In this document: piece after piece, positions 29,847-41,012 of the stretch
How the letters are laid out: each line of letters starts with the position of its first letter
Position numbering within the stretch: position 1 is the stretch's first letter
DNA from: Termitomyces sp. T153
Taxonomy: Eukaryota > Basidiomycota > Agaricomycetes > Agaricales > Lyophyllaceae
Assembly (NCBI GenBank): GCA_018296165.2
Contig: JACKQL020000097.1
Coordinates: 1-64,000, forward strand
Direction: 5' to 3'
DNA length: 64,000 nt
Notes under the pieces: generated by a model
What the model was told of the DNA's origin: nothing
Databases searched by the model: none
What the model saw: only the letters and a program-made list of their open reading frames with translations
Made by a program: the position numbers and the translations under genes

Positions 29847-32800
29847 GATGGGTGCGGGCCTTGTTTCTTGTTGCTCTCGGACTTGCTGCCTCCCTTGCCT
29901 TGTTGTATATATAATTTTTTGTATGCAAACATGTCCTTTTCTTGGTCCCTGGGCATGTGAAGTGGGGTTTTAGTTTGTATGAGGGCGAAGTAAGCAAAAC
30001 ATGCAGGGGTGTGAGAGGGAGTTGAATCCCTAGCAAATCCAGAGGCGGGGTTACGCCCGTTAGTGCCATCTGTGCTGGCTAGTCCCGGGGTTTGTCGGGA
30101 CGGGGCAGGGCATCGCAGGGAGGGCTCCTGAGGTTCAGCAGGGGTGGTGGGAGTTCTCCGGTGGAGTTCCGTGGCATTTTGGGGTGGTGTTATTGAGTTC
30201 GATTCTCAGAATTTCCAACCAGGGGTGTAGGGGTTTTCTTTAGTCTGTGGCGGGGACGTGCGCCGTATTGGTATCAGAGGGCAAACCTTTGAATCTTTCA
30301 TGGGTGTCCAGCAGGTTTGGGGCTTTGGTCTTCTTGGCAGTGCGGTTGGCAGGGGGGACGGAGGTCTTCCCGTGATCTGGCCCTTATGCCGGCGCTGGTG
30401 GCAAAGGTGGCGGGGCCTTCTTCATTGGTGGGGGTCGGTGGGGCGAGGTTCGTCCTCGCGGCATAGTTGGTCCGGGTCGGGGTCGTGTTCCAGAGTATTG
30501 CGTCTGTGGGTGGGCATGTTTCAAGTGGTGCTTTGGTGTGCTCCGGAGTGTCAATGACCGAGGGGGCAGGATGCGGGGTGATCAGTCCTGACCAGTTCCT
30601 TTGGGTCCGGAGCCAAAATTTGAGGTTCCGGGTCATCTACGTGACATTGCTTTCCTGACCAAAGGTAAGTCCCGAGACGGACAGAGGGGTCTTACGTATT
30701 TCTGACACTCCCTCAAGTTTGGAGGTCTGTTGGAGTTGTGTTGGTGGATGTTTCTTTTGGGCAGGGGCAGCGTGGGGGTTGGTTGGGGAATGGCTCGCCT
30801 CAGCAGAGATGCTTTGGGGCTCGTTCCGAGGGTTGTTCCTTCCTGGGGGTCGGGGGTTCCTTCATCGGAGAAGAATTGGGCGGTCCCGGAGTCGACACCA
30901 GGGTCACTCGGTGGGGGTTTGTTGGTTGTGTTGGCTTTGGGGGAGGTGCGGGCGGAGGAAGGGGTCTGAGGTGCATTTTTGTCAGTCCGCAGTTCCAAGC
31001 GTGAGTACCAGGGGTCCGGAGCTGACGCGGGGGTTGGGGTTGGGTCTTAACTTGTGAGTGGGGTTGCGTCGCAAATCGGAGGGGGAGCTCCGGAGTGGGG
31101 TTTTTTGCAGAGCAGCGGAGTTGTTGCGCAGGAGTGGCGGTGGCTCCTGGAGCTGAGCTTGGATGGGGGAAGATGGTTATTCACAATTGTTGGGGGGCGG
31201 CGGGGAAGTCAGTCATGGGGAGGCACTGGAGTGGGACTCCCTGGGAGTCGCGGCAGGGTTGAGGCAACTCTTCATTTGTGCTCCGGAGCGGCCCAGAGAT
31301 TGTTGCAAATGTGGGGGTGGCAGTGGAGAGAGGCACCGCTCGCTTCTTGGGGAAGGCATCAGCAACCTTTAGGGTACTCCGAGAGATTACTTCGCATGTG
31401 GCCTGCTTTGGGGTACTCCAAAGAGGATACTCTGTATGTGGCTTACTTCTGGGTGCTCCAATGATGTGGTCCCTGTTTGACGGACATATTCCGGCATAGG
31501 GGCAGGATTTGGGGCGGGTGGTGATTTATGTTGCGGAGTTGGGGCTACCGGGGCATCATTGTTGGCACCATAAGTCCCCTTGATCAAATGTTGTAGTCGG
31601 AGCAGAAGCCCCGGAGTCGTGTTGCCAGGGTCCGGAGCTGTGTCAAGGGGTTCGGCAGGGGTCAGAGGGGTGGGTCGGCAGTTTTGGGCTGGCATGGGGT
31701 TGTTTGGTTTGTCGAGCCAGGTGGGGGAGGTCCTTTAAGGATATCGGAGCATATGCCCTTTGGGTCATCAGGTCGCTTGAATGGCTGATCAACATCCTCT
31801 GGATGATGGTGGGGCTTCTCCCTCCCTTGTATGAACATGTCAGCAAATTTAGAGTACTTAGGGGAACTACTTCATGTAGGGTCCTTTTTCCTATAGTTAG
31901 TTTGGGGTGGCTCCTATGCTGGGGGTTCCTTCGTGGGAGGTGGCGGAGTCTGGAGTTTAGGTTTGGGAGTGGCATGCGGGGAGGGTCGGCATCAAGGTTC
32001 CCCAATGTCAGGGGTTCTGGATTGTGTGGGAGAAGGTGTTGAAATAGTGGCGCAGTCCAGAGTTGTCCCTTGTTGAGAGTGGGGTGCCGCGGTTCTCCTC
32101 GTTAACTTTGGGGCTGTGCTTTAGGTGGCGGGGTGGAGGGTACGTAGTCATTCCTTTCCTGACCATCTAGAAGCTCGGGGATGTCTTGGTCTTGTGCCGG
32201 GGTTGTCGGGGTCGGGTCGGAGGTGTCGGGGCCCCTTTATTTGTTGGGTGGAGGTGACAGCTGAGTCGACCGAGGTCCGGAAGCAGGTTCTGGGGTTGGA
32301 GCGTAACCTAGGTCTGGGGTTCTTGTTCTGTTGTTGGGGTTGTTGGGTCGAGCTTGATTTTGGTGGTTTTGGGGCTAGTTGTCGGGGGGCGTAGTTCCTC
32401 GGGGGTGGTCGGGGTGAGGGTTGGGGGGTCGATAGTAGGGTTCAGTGATGTTGTTGGTGATTAGTTGCATTCGTCGGTCTGCGGAGTTGCTAGTGGGTTG
32501 GCAGATCCACAGGCAGGCTTCAGGGAAGCGTGTTCTCAGTGGTCTCATCGTGGCTGGCGATCCTCATGCAATGGGTGACTGTTTTGTGGCAGGTTGGCAT
32601 TATTGTTTGTCGGAGGGTTGGCGCGGTGCTGGAAACATTGTTGCTCATTTGGTTGGATGGTCGCCAGGTTTTAGGATGCTGTTCTTTGGATGACGTTGGG
32701 GTCAACTTTGTGCAAGGGAACGGATTTGGCGGAGAGGGTAAGGGTGGGGTGGGAGATGATTTGACAGTTTGTGCGAGGGGATGGAGGTTGGGTGTGAGTT

Positions 32801-33010
32801 GGGGAGGGTGTTCATGGGGGGAGCCGTTGTATGGATGTAACCGGAACAGAGGGGACATTTGGTGTCAGATCTGCAACTCAATGTGCCTCGGCAAATTGGG
32901 CAGGGCCGTATGAATCATAAGGGTTTCCAGGCACGGGTAGACCATAGACATCGGAGTTATTTGATTGTGTGTGTGGAGATAATACAGGCATCATGGACAG
33001 GGTAAGGTAG
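29847..33010. other. family S copy 2 internal region, no recognisable protein
   Basis: GC-rich, low-complexity CGGGG/CCGGAG-rich sequence collinear with 8246-11033 of copy 1. A TATATATAA motif lies at 29906. Many long frames on both strands have skewed composition and no domain. None is called. Confidence 0.5.
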
Positions 33011-33023
33011 AGTCTTGATATTA
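33011..33023 (-). promoter_or_regulatory. self-priming primer binding site, family S copy 2
   Basis: AGTCTTGATATTA on the plus strand beside the LTR. As minus-strand PBS it complements the LTR initiator (33714-33725, AATATCAAGACT on the plus strand), which lies about 30 nt downstream of the minus-strand TATA box near 33745. Twelve bases match, as in copy 1. Confidence 0.8.
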
Positions 33024-34212
33024 TGTCAGGTTCTGCTGACCTCGGGGGCTCAGCTGCACTGGGCAAGTCCTTACTAGGCGGGCGTGATCCCCTTGCACGG
33101 GCAACCGAACACTCGAAAGCGTTCCGGGCACTGATGGCTTGTGTGGATAGTTGGTGGGATGTGATCCAGACAGATCCGGGGAGGTCCAGAGAAGTCGGAT
33201 TGCAAGGAAACGGGACGGTCTTGGCGGGGTTCAGGCAGAAGACCATATGGGAGATTCGCAGAAGCAAAGGAGTAGGCAGCGGTGTGATCAATGGGAGCGG
33301 AGCCAGGGTTTGATGGGAGATCAATTGGAGTTGATGGAGTCCAGGACTGAGCAAAGAGCAAGGTTCAGACCTGGTGAAAGAGTGTCGGGGTTTGTAATCG
33401 TAACCGCGGAGTTTGTGAGGTTGTTAGGGTTGATGAAGACTTGGGCACAATGGCCAGACGGAGTCACCGAGACAGCGTCAGACAAAATAGAATGGAGTCG
33501 ATATGGAACAAGAGTAGATTCGAGTGGAGATACGAAACGATAACGAGAACAATAACAAAATGGAGACAAGACAAGACCGGGAGACTGAGATAAGACTGGG
33601 AGACTGAGATAAGACCGGGAGACTGAGAGTAAGGAGAACAAGACACAAAACACAAAACACAAAACACAAGAAGGAAACAATCAGACCATAGGTAACGTTA
33701 AGCAATATCAAGACTAGAGTACAAAGAGCTACTCGACGACTTATATACTGACTACTGGAGAACTTCAGGGTACGTCAGCTGCGGCGGCGGGGCTTGGTGG
33801 AGCTCGACGGAGTGGGCGGGTGTCGGTTGCGATCGAGGATCGGGCCATGCTGATACGTTGATGGGATCATTTGGGAACACGGTCGCCCTGAGGTTGTCGT
33901 GATACTCCGGAATGGGTCGGAGGAACCAGGGTGTTGAGTTGATGATGGGTGGCAAAGATCAGGAACAGCAGGGGTGGTTCTTGGGGCTCAGGAGATCCAG
34001 GGTGAGTGTCAGTGGCTGTGGGGAAGGTGTCGAAGTTGGCCAGGGGGCTGTCGGAGTTAGCTGGGGAGGCATCGGAGTTAGCCGGGGAGGTGTCGGAGTT
34101 AGCCAAAATAGGTGCAGGGCATGGGCGGAAGTTTGGCGGAGCGTCGGGGTTTTTTTGGGGAATTGGGGGGTTGCTGGACGATGTGCGGGGGTCCAGGGGA
34201 TGGGTTGTGACA
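33024..34212 (-). repeat. 5' LTR, family S copy 2
   Basis: 1189 bp. Compared with 27373-28503 it has extra copies of a GGGAGACTGAGATAAGAC repeat and of a GGAGTTAGCCGGGGAGG-type repeat. Several substitutions are CpG against TpG/CpA. Confidence 0.9.
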
Positions 34213-34217
34213 CTATC

Positions 34218-34496
34218 ACACATATCACATACTCTTTGTCATTGTGGCCACCCCTCTGAACAATGGACGAGAACTCATATATATACTACATACACACAGT
34301 CAAACACCCTCAGTCATTTCTACTACAGACTGAGGGTGAGTAATGCCTAAACTAGATGGTCAAACTCTATACTTACATGTACGCTAGATTGACACTAACG
34401 GTGTCTGTATAATCTAGGTACAAATAGAGTCGTTTCTACTACAGACTGAGGATTGACACTAACGGTGTCTGTATAATCTAGGTTCAGTTTCTAACA
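34218..34496 (+). repeat. 3' LTR of Copia, part 2
   Basis: 279 bp, ACACATATCACATACTC to GTTTCTAACA, followed by TTTAC. Joined to 27319-27372 it gives a complete LTR. Confidence 0.93.
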
Positions 34497-34741
34497 TTTA
34501 CAATGGATTTTTGCTTGTTGATCAGACTCCAGATTTAGTCGTTGTTGGGTGTTTTTCCAGAAGCTCTAGAATAAATTTTCCAAACACTGGCATTGGAAAT
34601 CCTCAGACTTGTTCTCTTTGGATCTTCCTCTGCCAGGTGAGTAGCTAGAACTCTAGAACTTCTTGTAGATACTGAATATACTTTGAATCTCTCTCTGTCA
34701 ATTGTGTGATTGAGCCACAGCCTCCAGAGGTTGCCCTTACA
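34497..34741 (+). repeat. 3' LTR of Gypsy A, part 2
   Basis: Resumes with the duplicated TTTAC and ends CAGAGGTTGCCCTTACA. With 21798-22112 it rebuilds an LTR of about 555 bp. Confidence 0.9.
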
Positions 34742-35230
34742 GTTGAGCAAGCTGGATATCCAGATGGTCTGCAGCTTTGCCTAACCTTCTGCAATGGACT
34801 CCACCACTCTCTCATGGATCATATTGACCATATGTCTGAGGGGTGGAGTCTATTGCAGAAGGTTAAGCAAAGCTGCAAACCATCTGGATATCCAGCCTGC
34901 TCAACTAAGGCATGGAATGAGTCAATGTACTCATCTATGCATGTGTTGGCACCTAGTATAAGGTGGCATGTGAGCAGTGGCAGTTGATGGATATACAGCA
35001 TGAGCTGCAGCAGACCCAGCACCCCATGGCCACCCCACATGCTTCCTTTGCTCATAGGGGGTCTGCCCCCTGAGTTTCCCCTTCCATGCATGCTCCAGTG
35101 GCTTCACAAGCAGATGCAACCCTTCCCATTCCATCTTCTGTCACTTCCTTCTGTACAAGGGGAGTTTCTCCTTGCTCACTGTTACTGCTGCATCTCCCAG
35201 CTTTACCTTTAGGTATAATTGAGCAGAAGG
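34742..35230 (+). pseudogene. Gypsy A-type gag fragment with inverted duplication
   Basis: Directly after the LTR end comes gag sequence (VEQAGYPDGLQLCLTF, HHSLMDHIDHM), then an inverted copy (34846-34905) of the first 60 bp plus some upstream gag (EYIDSFHALVEQAGYPDG on the minus strand), then plus-strand gag again to about 35200. Gag following an LTR suggests a tandem LTR-internal-LTR-internal structure. Many stops; dead. Confidence 0.75.
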
Positions 35231-35910
35231 CACTCAAGTGCCCTCAGCAGTGATGCCTGCTTGACCCCCTACATGTGGTCTAACAGGAGTAGCTGCTGGC
35301 AACTTTCCTAGCATGACACAACTCTCTCTCCCCCTGCTATGGTGTGACATGGCAAGATCCAATGTCTCATGTGGAGCACTCTGCAGTGCTCTGTTGAACT
35401 CTGGTTTGGACCTACACCTGGACACCTGACCTTCTATGGTCACAATTCTGCTCATTGAGGAGAGTGAACATTGAAATTTTAACATTCTGATCATAACTAG
35501 TGGCATTGAACTTCTTTCCAGAAATTCAGCTTCTGCTTTACAAACAAGTCAATGTTTGTTTGATTTAAAAAAATGTGTAACATTTCTGTTACAGGTTGTG
35601 CAGCTCATGATTCACACCTCCTTACAATACACACCTTGTAAGTCAAGACCAGTTGTGATATGAGTGGTGGGCTTGGCTTGGACTATCCACAGCTGAGGTC
35701 CCCTTACACTTGCCATGCACCACAATGGCCCATCCACAATGGTAAACTTTCCCAGGCAACCCTGTATTATATTCTTCACAGTCATGCTACAATGCCCAGA
35801 GAGGTAGAGAACAAACTGATACAAAGACTGTAAATAGCCATAGCTGTGTTGTTTAAATTGATGATGCAATTTAAACACTTGATTGTCATGTAATATTACA
35901 GCCATTTTCA
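35231..35910. other. unassigned CpG-poor sequence
   Basis: No recognisable coding signal on either strand. Composition resembles the old transposon tracts. Confidence 0.4.
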
Positions 35911-36659
35911 TAACATTAGGCCCCTTTGACTTCTGATTGTTGAGTTATTTGACCTGATATCCATGGATGCTGGGCTTGCCAGAGAATAGTTACTTGTGTG
36001 AATGAACATCTTACTTTATCTTCTTTTATGAGGTGTCACATTGCCATGGCTCATAGTATGTACCAACAAGGATCCAATATTCAGCCCTGTCTCTTTCATC
36101 TCATTCTTTGGCTGGCCAAGTGACCTGAGAATACCAACCGACAGTCAATATGAAAAGCCACCAAGAATAAAAAGATATTTTACCTTTTTCCTTGTCAATA
36201 CACGCCGCTTCAAAGCCCAATGTATTGTGACTGGAGACACATCAATCCCACATGTGTTTCGAAGCAAGTCTTGAAGCTCAGATAAGAGTAAGTCAGGCTC
36301 TTTCTCAATACAACTCTCCATAAACTGTTGTATAAGTTAGTTGCATTGGCCTTTACTGACATCTAGTGTACTTACAGTTACTTCAAAACTATTGTATATC
36401 TGAGTTCGTCATCAATTGTTCTCTTCAGAGCTACATCACCAGTTCGACAATATGTTGTATTGACACGTTTGATGGGCCGGATGCTAGCCACCAGGAATTT
36501 CCTGGATTACATTGTATCTATACTTCTTGACAAGTGCAAGTCATAAAATCAGTCTCTTCAGCTCGATTTTACACAAGTAACTATTCTCTGGCAAGCCCGG
36601 CATCCACAGATATCAGGCCAAACAACTAAACAACCGGAAGTCAAAGGGGCCTAACGTTA
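35911..36659 (-). mobile_element. 749-bp TIR element with a transposase HTH fossil
   Basis: Inverted repeats of about 88 bp: 35911-35998 (TAACATTAGGCCCCTTTGAC...) and 36572-36659 (...GTCAAAGGGGCCTAACGTTA), with some divergence. On the minus strand near 36330-36170 it encodes FMESCIEKEPDLLLSELQDL and VTIHWALKRRVLTRKKVK, the winged-helix region seen in IS630/Tc1-type transposases. No DDE domain remains. Target duplication unclear. It retains CpGs and ends 61 bp before the APH-like start codon. Confidence 0.7.
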
Positions 36660-36720
36660 GGTTTGACTGCATCATTGAAACCGACGGGTGTGCACGGGTT
36701 GTTGTGTAATCGCTCTCGAC

Positions 36721-37701
36721 ATGAACAATAATTGTGATTCCACCATAAAAGTTGATGGTCACTGGCTTCCCTCTCAAGATACTATCTTCTTCTTTGACTC
36801 GACCTTCTTCAAGAATCACACAATCTCCAGTCTGCCTTCAACAGCGGAAATCAAGGCAGCTACCGGGTCTGGTGGAGAGCGTCTAATCTCACGCTTTCCT
36901 TCTCTTTCCCTTCTTGTGAAAAGGGTACTACCGTTCAAGGTATTTCGGAGTACAACTATCATACCAGCCCCAATTGCAGAGGGCCAGGTCTTGTGGGCGC
37001 TCCCTCAATTGTTACCTCAAATCCGGGTACCAGAGGTATATGGATGGCGTCGACGTGATGATGGGGGATTGTACATATTCATGGAGCTGGTAGATGGGGA
37101 GAATCTACGTGATATGTGGCCCACTCTCTCGGAAGAAGAGAAGGAGCAACTATGTGGCGAGGCAGGGACCATGGTCCGCGCTCTGCGTCGGTTGGCTCGG
37201 CTGACTGGCGAGACGTTTATTGGTGCGCTTTCAGGGTTGTCTATCAACTACTTTTACCTCAACTCTCCACTTTCAGGAACCATGGGTGGTCAACCACTTA
37301 ATGATAGGGTGTTCCAACGTCGTGTAGTTGAGACTTTTCCCAATGCAGATGCGTTTTACGAATATCTAACACAAATGGAACCCTACATGCGCGAGATTAT
37401 GGATCCAGAATATCCCGAGTTTAGTCTTCCATATAACGATCCTTTCGTTTTCACCCACGCCGATCTCTCCCTATGCAACATCATGGTCACACGGCGTCAA
37501 CCGAATGTTCCACTGCGCATCGCTGCGATCATTGACTGGGAGCAATCGGGATGGTTGCCATTGAGTTGGGAGCCGTATAAGGCTCGAGCATCCGAGGAGT
37601 CTGATGAAAAGATAAGATATCTTGCTACCATCACAGGTGACATAGATGATGATGTGTACTTGGCACTGGACACGTTTGTCATGTCACTCGGAGGATTTTA
37701 A
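36721..37701 (+). CDS. aminoglycoside phosphotransferase (APH)-family protein
   Basis: 326 aa, single exon. An N-lobe Lys (LVKRVLPFKVF, about residue 65) would bind ATP, followed by a hinge-like YIFMELVDGENLRDMW. The C-lobe carries HADLSLCNIMV (about 240; the APH Brenner motif HxDxxxxN) and AAIIDWEQSGWLPLSWE (metal-binding IDW). This is the fold of PF01636, abundant in fungi, with mostly unknown small-molecule substrates. I use the first ATG (36721); an upstream in-frame GTG is not a likely eukaryotic start. Intact, normal CpG content, flanked on both sides by transposon debris. Not a claim of drug resistance. Confidence 0.88.
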   Translation: MNNNCDSTIKVDGHWLPSQDTIFFFDSTFFKNHTISSLPSTAEIKAATGSGGERLISRFPSLSLLVKRVLPFKVFRSTTIIPAPIAEGQVLWALPQLLPQIRVPEVYGWRRRDDGGLYIFMELVDGENLRDMWPTLSEEEKEQLCGEAGTMVRALRRLARLTGETFIGALSGLSINYFYLNSPLSGTMGGQPLNDRVFQRRVVETFPNADAFYEYLTQMEPYMREIMDPEYPEFSLPYNDPFVFTHADLSLCNIMVTRRQPNVPLRIAAIIDWEQSGWLPLSWEPYKARASEESDEKIRYLATITGDIDDDVYLALDTFVMSLGGF

Positions 37702-38938
37702 TCAAACTATCATCCATGAATTTAATTGTTGAGGTACATATTCGAAGGCTATAGAGGCGAATCGTGGAAAACACAAATGGCCAAACTCAGGTGTCCCCTG
37801 ACCTCACTAGTGGTCAACAGATACGGATATCGTCATTAGAGTGTATATGCAATGCCTGTCTACTGGAACTAGAACTCAGTTTGAACTGGAATTATGCACA
37901 AATGGACAGATAGATTGACAACTTGACTGACACTAATTCCTTTCAAGCTACGTGACACTGTCACATTACTTCTGCTTTTCGACTTTGATTCTTACCACCG
38001 CATCGCAACGCGTGTGTTGGGCGTGGTCTTTTGCACTTTGCAGCACGTTCTCGAGCCGTATATGCGTGAAATTCTTCGTGTGACTCTAATAGAACATGTG
38101 TTCCCATGTGCAAGAGAGCCTGGAAAGAAGGCTAGCAAAGTGGTGGAGGTAGCAACAGTGAAGGTGAGGGTCATGATGGCATTGAAAGTGAAGATGATGG
38201 CACTATCACCTTCCCTTCCAAAAAAGCTCAGCAGGTCTTCAAGAATAGGTTAATACTATGAATTGGGTGAGGAGGTGTAAGTTTGAATCTGGATGTACTC
38301 ATTGGAACTCATGCTCACATGTGGATTGGGATGGCCACTGGCTTCAACAAACTTCAAGAATGGTCTTGGACTAATGTTTGGGTTTCTGTCTTTGCTCAGT
38401 TTACTGATCCACAACCTCAGTTTCTTGTCTATTGTTTCATGACTCAGTTTGTTATTTTTCATTGTGTCTTTGTACTTATTTGTGCCCCTCTCAGTTTCTC
38501 ATGTTTACTATTTTGTGACCAACAATTGCTCACCATGTATACTGCATTCATTTGATGGTGCTTTTTTTGTAACTTTGTAGGATTATTGTACTCATTTACT
38601 ATATACTAAAGTCTGGATCAATAGGGTGAAATGTAATGAATAACATATCATCAGAGTTTTGCAGGATATGTTCAACAGGGACTTATTCTGGGTCAAGAAT
38701 TCCAGATCATACTCATGATGACAGGGAAATATAATCCTAAACTCATACTGTGTGTCATAATAAGTTTAGATTATTTTAGATTACTTTTTCACTTCCAGCA
38801 TGAGTTGAGGATCAGCACAAGCCTGCTTTTGTGATATGCCCATATTGTAACTTATACATTAGGAGAATAATCTTTCATGAGTGATCTTATTTGCCCATGT
38901 TTTCCAAGCAACTTTTTGCTGATGTCCTATTCAAGGCC
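37702..38938. other. intergenic, no gene seen
   Basis: The first 500 bp have gene-like composition. The short phrase EPYMREI near 38047 echoes the APH-like protein, perhaps by chance or from a small duplication. After about 38280 the sequence is AT-rich, CpG-poor and without recognised domains. Confidence 0.4.
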
Positions 38939-39010
38939 TCTGTCCTAAGCCACCACCACCTGTCTTAGTCAACAATGAGGAGGAATACAAGGTGGGAGAA
39001 AACTGGATAG
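38939..39010 (+). pseudogene. Gypsy chromodomain scrap
   Basis: Encodes [20 protein letters not shown], matching the pre-chromodomain linker of Gypsy A (21560-21610). It breaks off where the minisatellite/hairpin copy starts; Gypsy LTR sequence (TTCTGACAAATGTTGCCCCC) follows that copy. Confidence 0.7.
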
Positions 39011-39014
39011 TAGA

Positions 39015-39148
39015 AAGTAAGGCTAGGTCTGGATCTCAGCATTAGTTAACAAAATACAAAGACCTAACCAAACAAAGTGAGGTTGGGTCTGGGTCTTAGC
39101 AAAAACTATAGGAATATGCTGAAGGCATAGACCATAGCTTGTTCTGAC
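39015..39148. mobile_element. short copy of the minisatellite-hairpin element
   Basis: About one and a half 59-bp-type units (GACCTAACCAAACAAAGTGA...) followed by a degraded hairpin ending CATAGCTTG. Flanked by Gypsy pol on the left and Gypsy LTR on the right, so it looks inserted in, or having replaced, part of a Gypsy. All former CpGs read CA or TG. Confidence 0.65.
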
Positions 39149-39439
39149 AAATGTTGCCCCCTTTTGCACTGCCACAGGCTTATGTCACTGCTGACTAAGT
39201 ACTATTGAATCAAGAAGAAAGAAAAAAATTATATGGTGCTGTTCACTTAGAGACCACCACTTTGTGACAGCAAGTATTGCACCTACAAAAATGGATAGAT
39301 TTCTTATTCCTCTTGTCAAAATGCTCCTTTTGATGAGGGCAACAAAACTCAAGACAGATTCCTTTTATCATCAAAAGTGATGGAGAAATATTTTTTTGGC
39401 CCCTCAAGTTTGGCACTATCAAATATGTGATCTAGATCA

Positions 39440-40875
39440 CTACAACAGGAAATATCTATGCATCAAATAATTAGGCAACTGCCTCAGGAATGCATCAATT
39501 GGATTTGTACTTTGTAGAATTGTAATGTTTGATGCACATCTGAGCTTCATAAGTGCCAAGACCCTTGCAGTATGCATCCATCTATCTGTGTACTCTGTGT
39601 TCCCATCTTCAAATTGTTGCAAGTGAAACAGATGCAAGAGCACATGGCATATTCTTATTCAGAGTAACAAAGGTCATGTCAGTGCTTGCACAGATACCTC
39701 TTGACTGCTTTCCAGAAGAACTCAACAAAATTGAGTTCACAATGGAATTTAAGGAGCAGGATACACAGATGACCTGCTGTCTCAATTATTTCCTGAATCA
39801 ATGATTTCAGGTCTTGAAAGTCAGCCTACCATGGCATAATGTGCAGACAACAGCAGGCTGTTTCATTGACTTTGCATTTGCTCTAGCATTTTTCACAAAT
39901 TCCTCTTGTATCAATTCACCTCTTCAAGAACCACCCAGAGTCCTTTTGGCTCATCAGGATTTGTTAGATGATTGACTGGGAAAATCATCTTCTGCATGAT
40001 TCTTTAGCCATTGCAGTCAAACCAACCATCATGAAGGCAGGCCTGCTTCCTGCCAGGGTTTACATTCACATGGTTGGTCATCAAAGCATCCTCAGTATGT
40101 GCTGAATGGCCTTGAGAATTATCAACCATACACAGGGCTTGGTAGCCCAGGCCATGAGCCTCTTCAAATGCAGGAATAATGTTTTCATTCAACTGGTAAT
40201 GCATAAGATTAAGAGCTTTTAAGAAATTATTATTAGTCTTGCTTACCTGGGTACAGAACATATCACCTGACCAATGACCATCATAATTCTTCCCATACTC
40301 AAGTGTCTGGCTTGCCTCAGACAGCTGACCAACACTTGAATAGGTAACATCACTTTGATGAAGTCCATGGCCCACATCTTTTGCTCATTATTAAGAACCC
40401 AACTTTTTGAGACTGTGTCATGTGCCTATACTATCATCTTATCCTGTGCAACAAGAACCAAGGGATGCTGAACAAAGTTCAGGAGTAAAAGAGGCTTCTC
40501 CACATTTACCTGCTCATAACAAACAATCCAAGGAAGGTATTCTGCCATCAAAGGTAAAAATCCCTTGTTATGATAGTCATGAACATCAGGCTGATCATGT
40601 CCATTGAAGTGAAGACCCTTCTTATATCCCATGAAACAGGATCCTTCTTTGAGAAACCAACAATGTGTGGTACTGATGTAAATACCCTTTGTGACCCTTC
40701 ATCTGAATGTGGGGAAAGAGTTCAACTTCCATATATCTCTTGAGTCCACAAGGTATCTCATCATCAACAAGGTGGTGTATATATTTCTCTGCTGCAGCTG
40801 GTATCAGCTTTCCAACTGAAAACTCCTTCAATTTTGAATGGTTGTGAGTGCAGGCTGGTTCAAGGGACATGGTGC
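39440..40875 (-). pseudogene. DDE-type transposase relic
   Basis: Minus-strand order: N-terminal part 40870-40622 (LKRYMEVELFPHIQMKGHKG), then GYKKGLHFNGHDQPDVHDYH and FLPLMAEYLPWIV, the catalytic region 40375-40004 (HWSGDMFCTQV, IIPAFEEAHG, ALCMVDNSQGHSAHTEDAL with the central Asp) and a C-terminal RRWEHRVHRWMDAY-like block reaching about 39440. I recognise the pattern as a transposase family frequent in mushroom genomes. The last acidic block is lost, and the relic has many stops and almost no CpG. Confidence 0.8.
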
Positions 40876-41012
40876 AAAGTAATTGTGCATAAGGATAATT
40901 TTAGAATCATTGCTATGTATTGATATTGGGTGAGTTATGCCTTTCTCAGATTATCTTGATGTATGCTTTGCAGTACTCTATATGTTCTCACTCAGTATTC
41001 ATTTTATAGGGT

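Larger units (their letters stand above)
27373..34212 (-). mobile_element. family S LTR retrotransposon, copy 2, complete
   Basis: 6840 bp, TSD CTATC (27368-27372 and 34213-34217). LTRs 27373-28503 (1131 bp) and 33024-34212 (1189 bp). The polypurine tract (complement of 28504-28516) and primer site (complement of 33011-33023) put it on the minus strand. Same internal organisation as copy 1: about 4.5 kb without recognisable pol and an antisense (here plus-strand) spliced gene at 28716-29846. LTRs differ by CpG changes and by copy number of short repeats (GGGAGACTGAGATAAGAC). Confidence 0.9.
22113..34496 (+). mobile_element. Ty1/Copia element, young, with a nested insertion
   Basis: TSD TTTAC (22108-22112 and 34497-34501). 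5' LTR 22113-22444 (332 bp), PBS 22445-22455, one gag-pol frame 22645-27273, purine tract GAGGAGGAG 27310-27318, 3' LTR 27319-27372 plus 34218-34496 (333 bp without the insertion). Without family S copy 2 the element is about 5.5 kb. The LTR pair differs at about seven sites, each at a CpG. Confidence 0.93.
17752..34741 (+). mobile_element. Ty3/Gypsy element A, internally deleted, host of the nested insertions
   Basis: Plus-strand order: LTR 17752-18310, gag (interrupted by a solo LTR 18655-19107), zinc knuckle near 19925, protease 20395-20735, integrase plus chromodomain 20754-21715, polypurine tract 21786-21797, 3' LTR 21798-22112 and 34502-34741. RT and RNase H are gone: protease runs straight into integrase near 20736. 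It is CpG-poor with many stops. The Copia element sits in its 3' LTR. Confidence 0.88.

Noticed and set aside
30269..30280. TGGTATCAGAGG resembling an initiator-tRNA primer site
   Set aside because: It lies 1.8 kb from any LTR end and on the wrong side relative to the polypurine tract. Copy 1 has it mutated. The self-priming site beside the LTR explains priming better.
36688..36720. Upstream GTG start for the APH-like protein
   Set aside because: A non-ATG start is unlikely in a fungal nuclear gene, and the first ATG at 36721 gives a complete domain.
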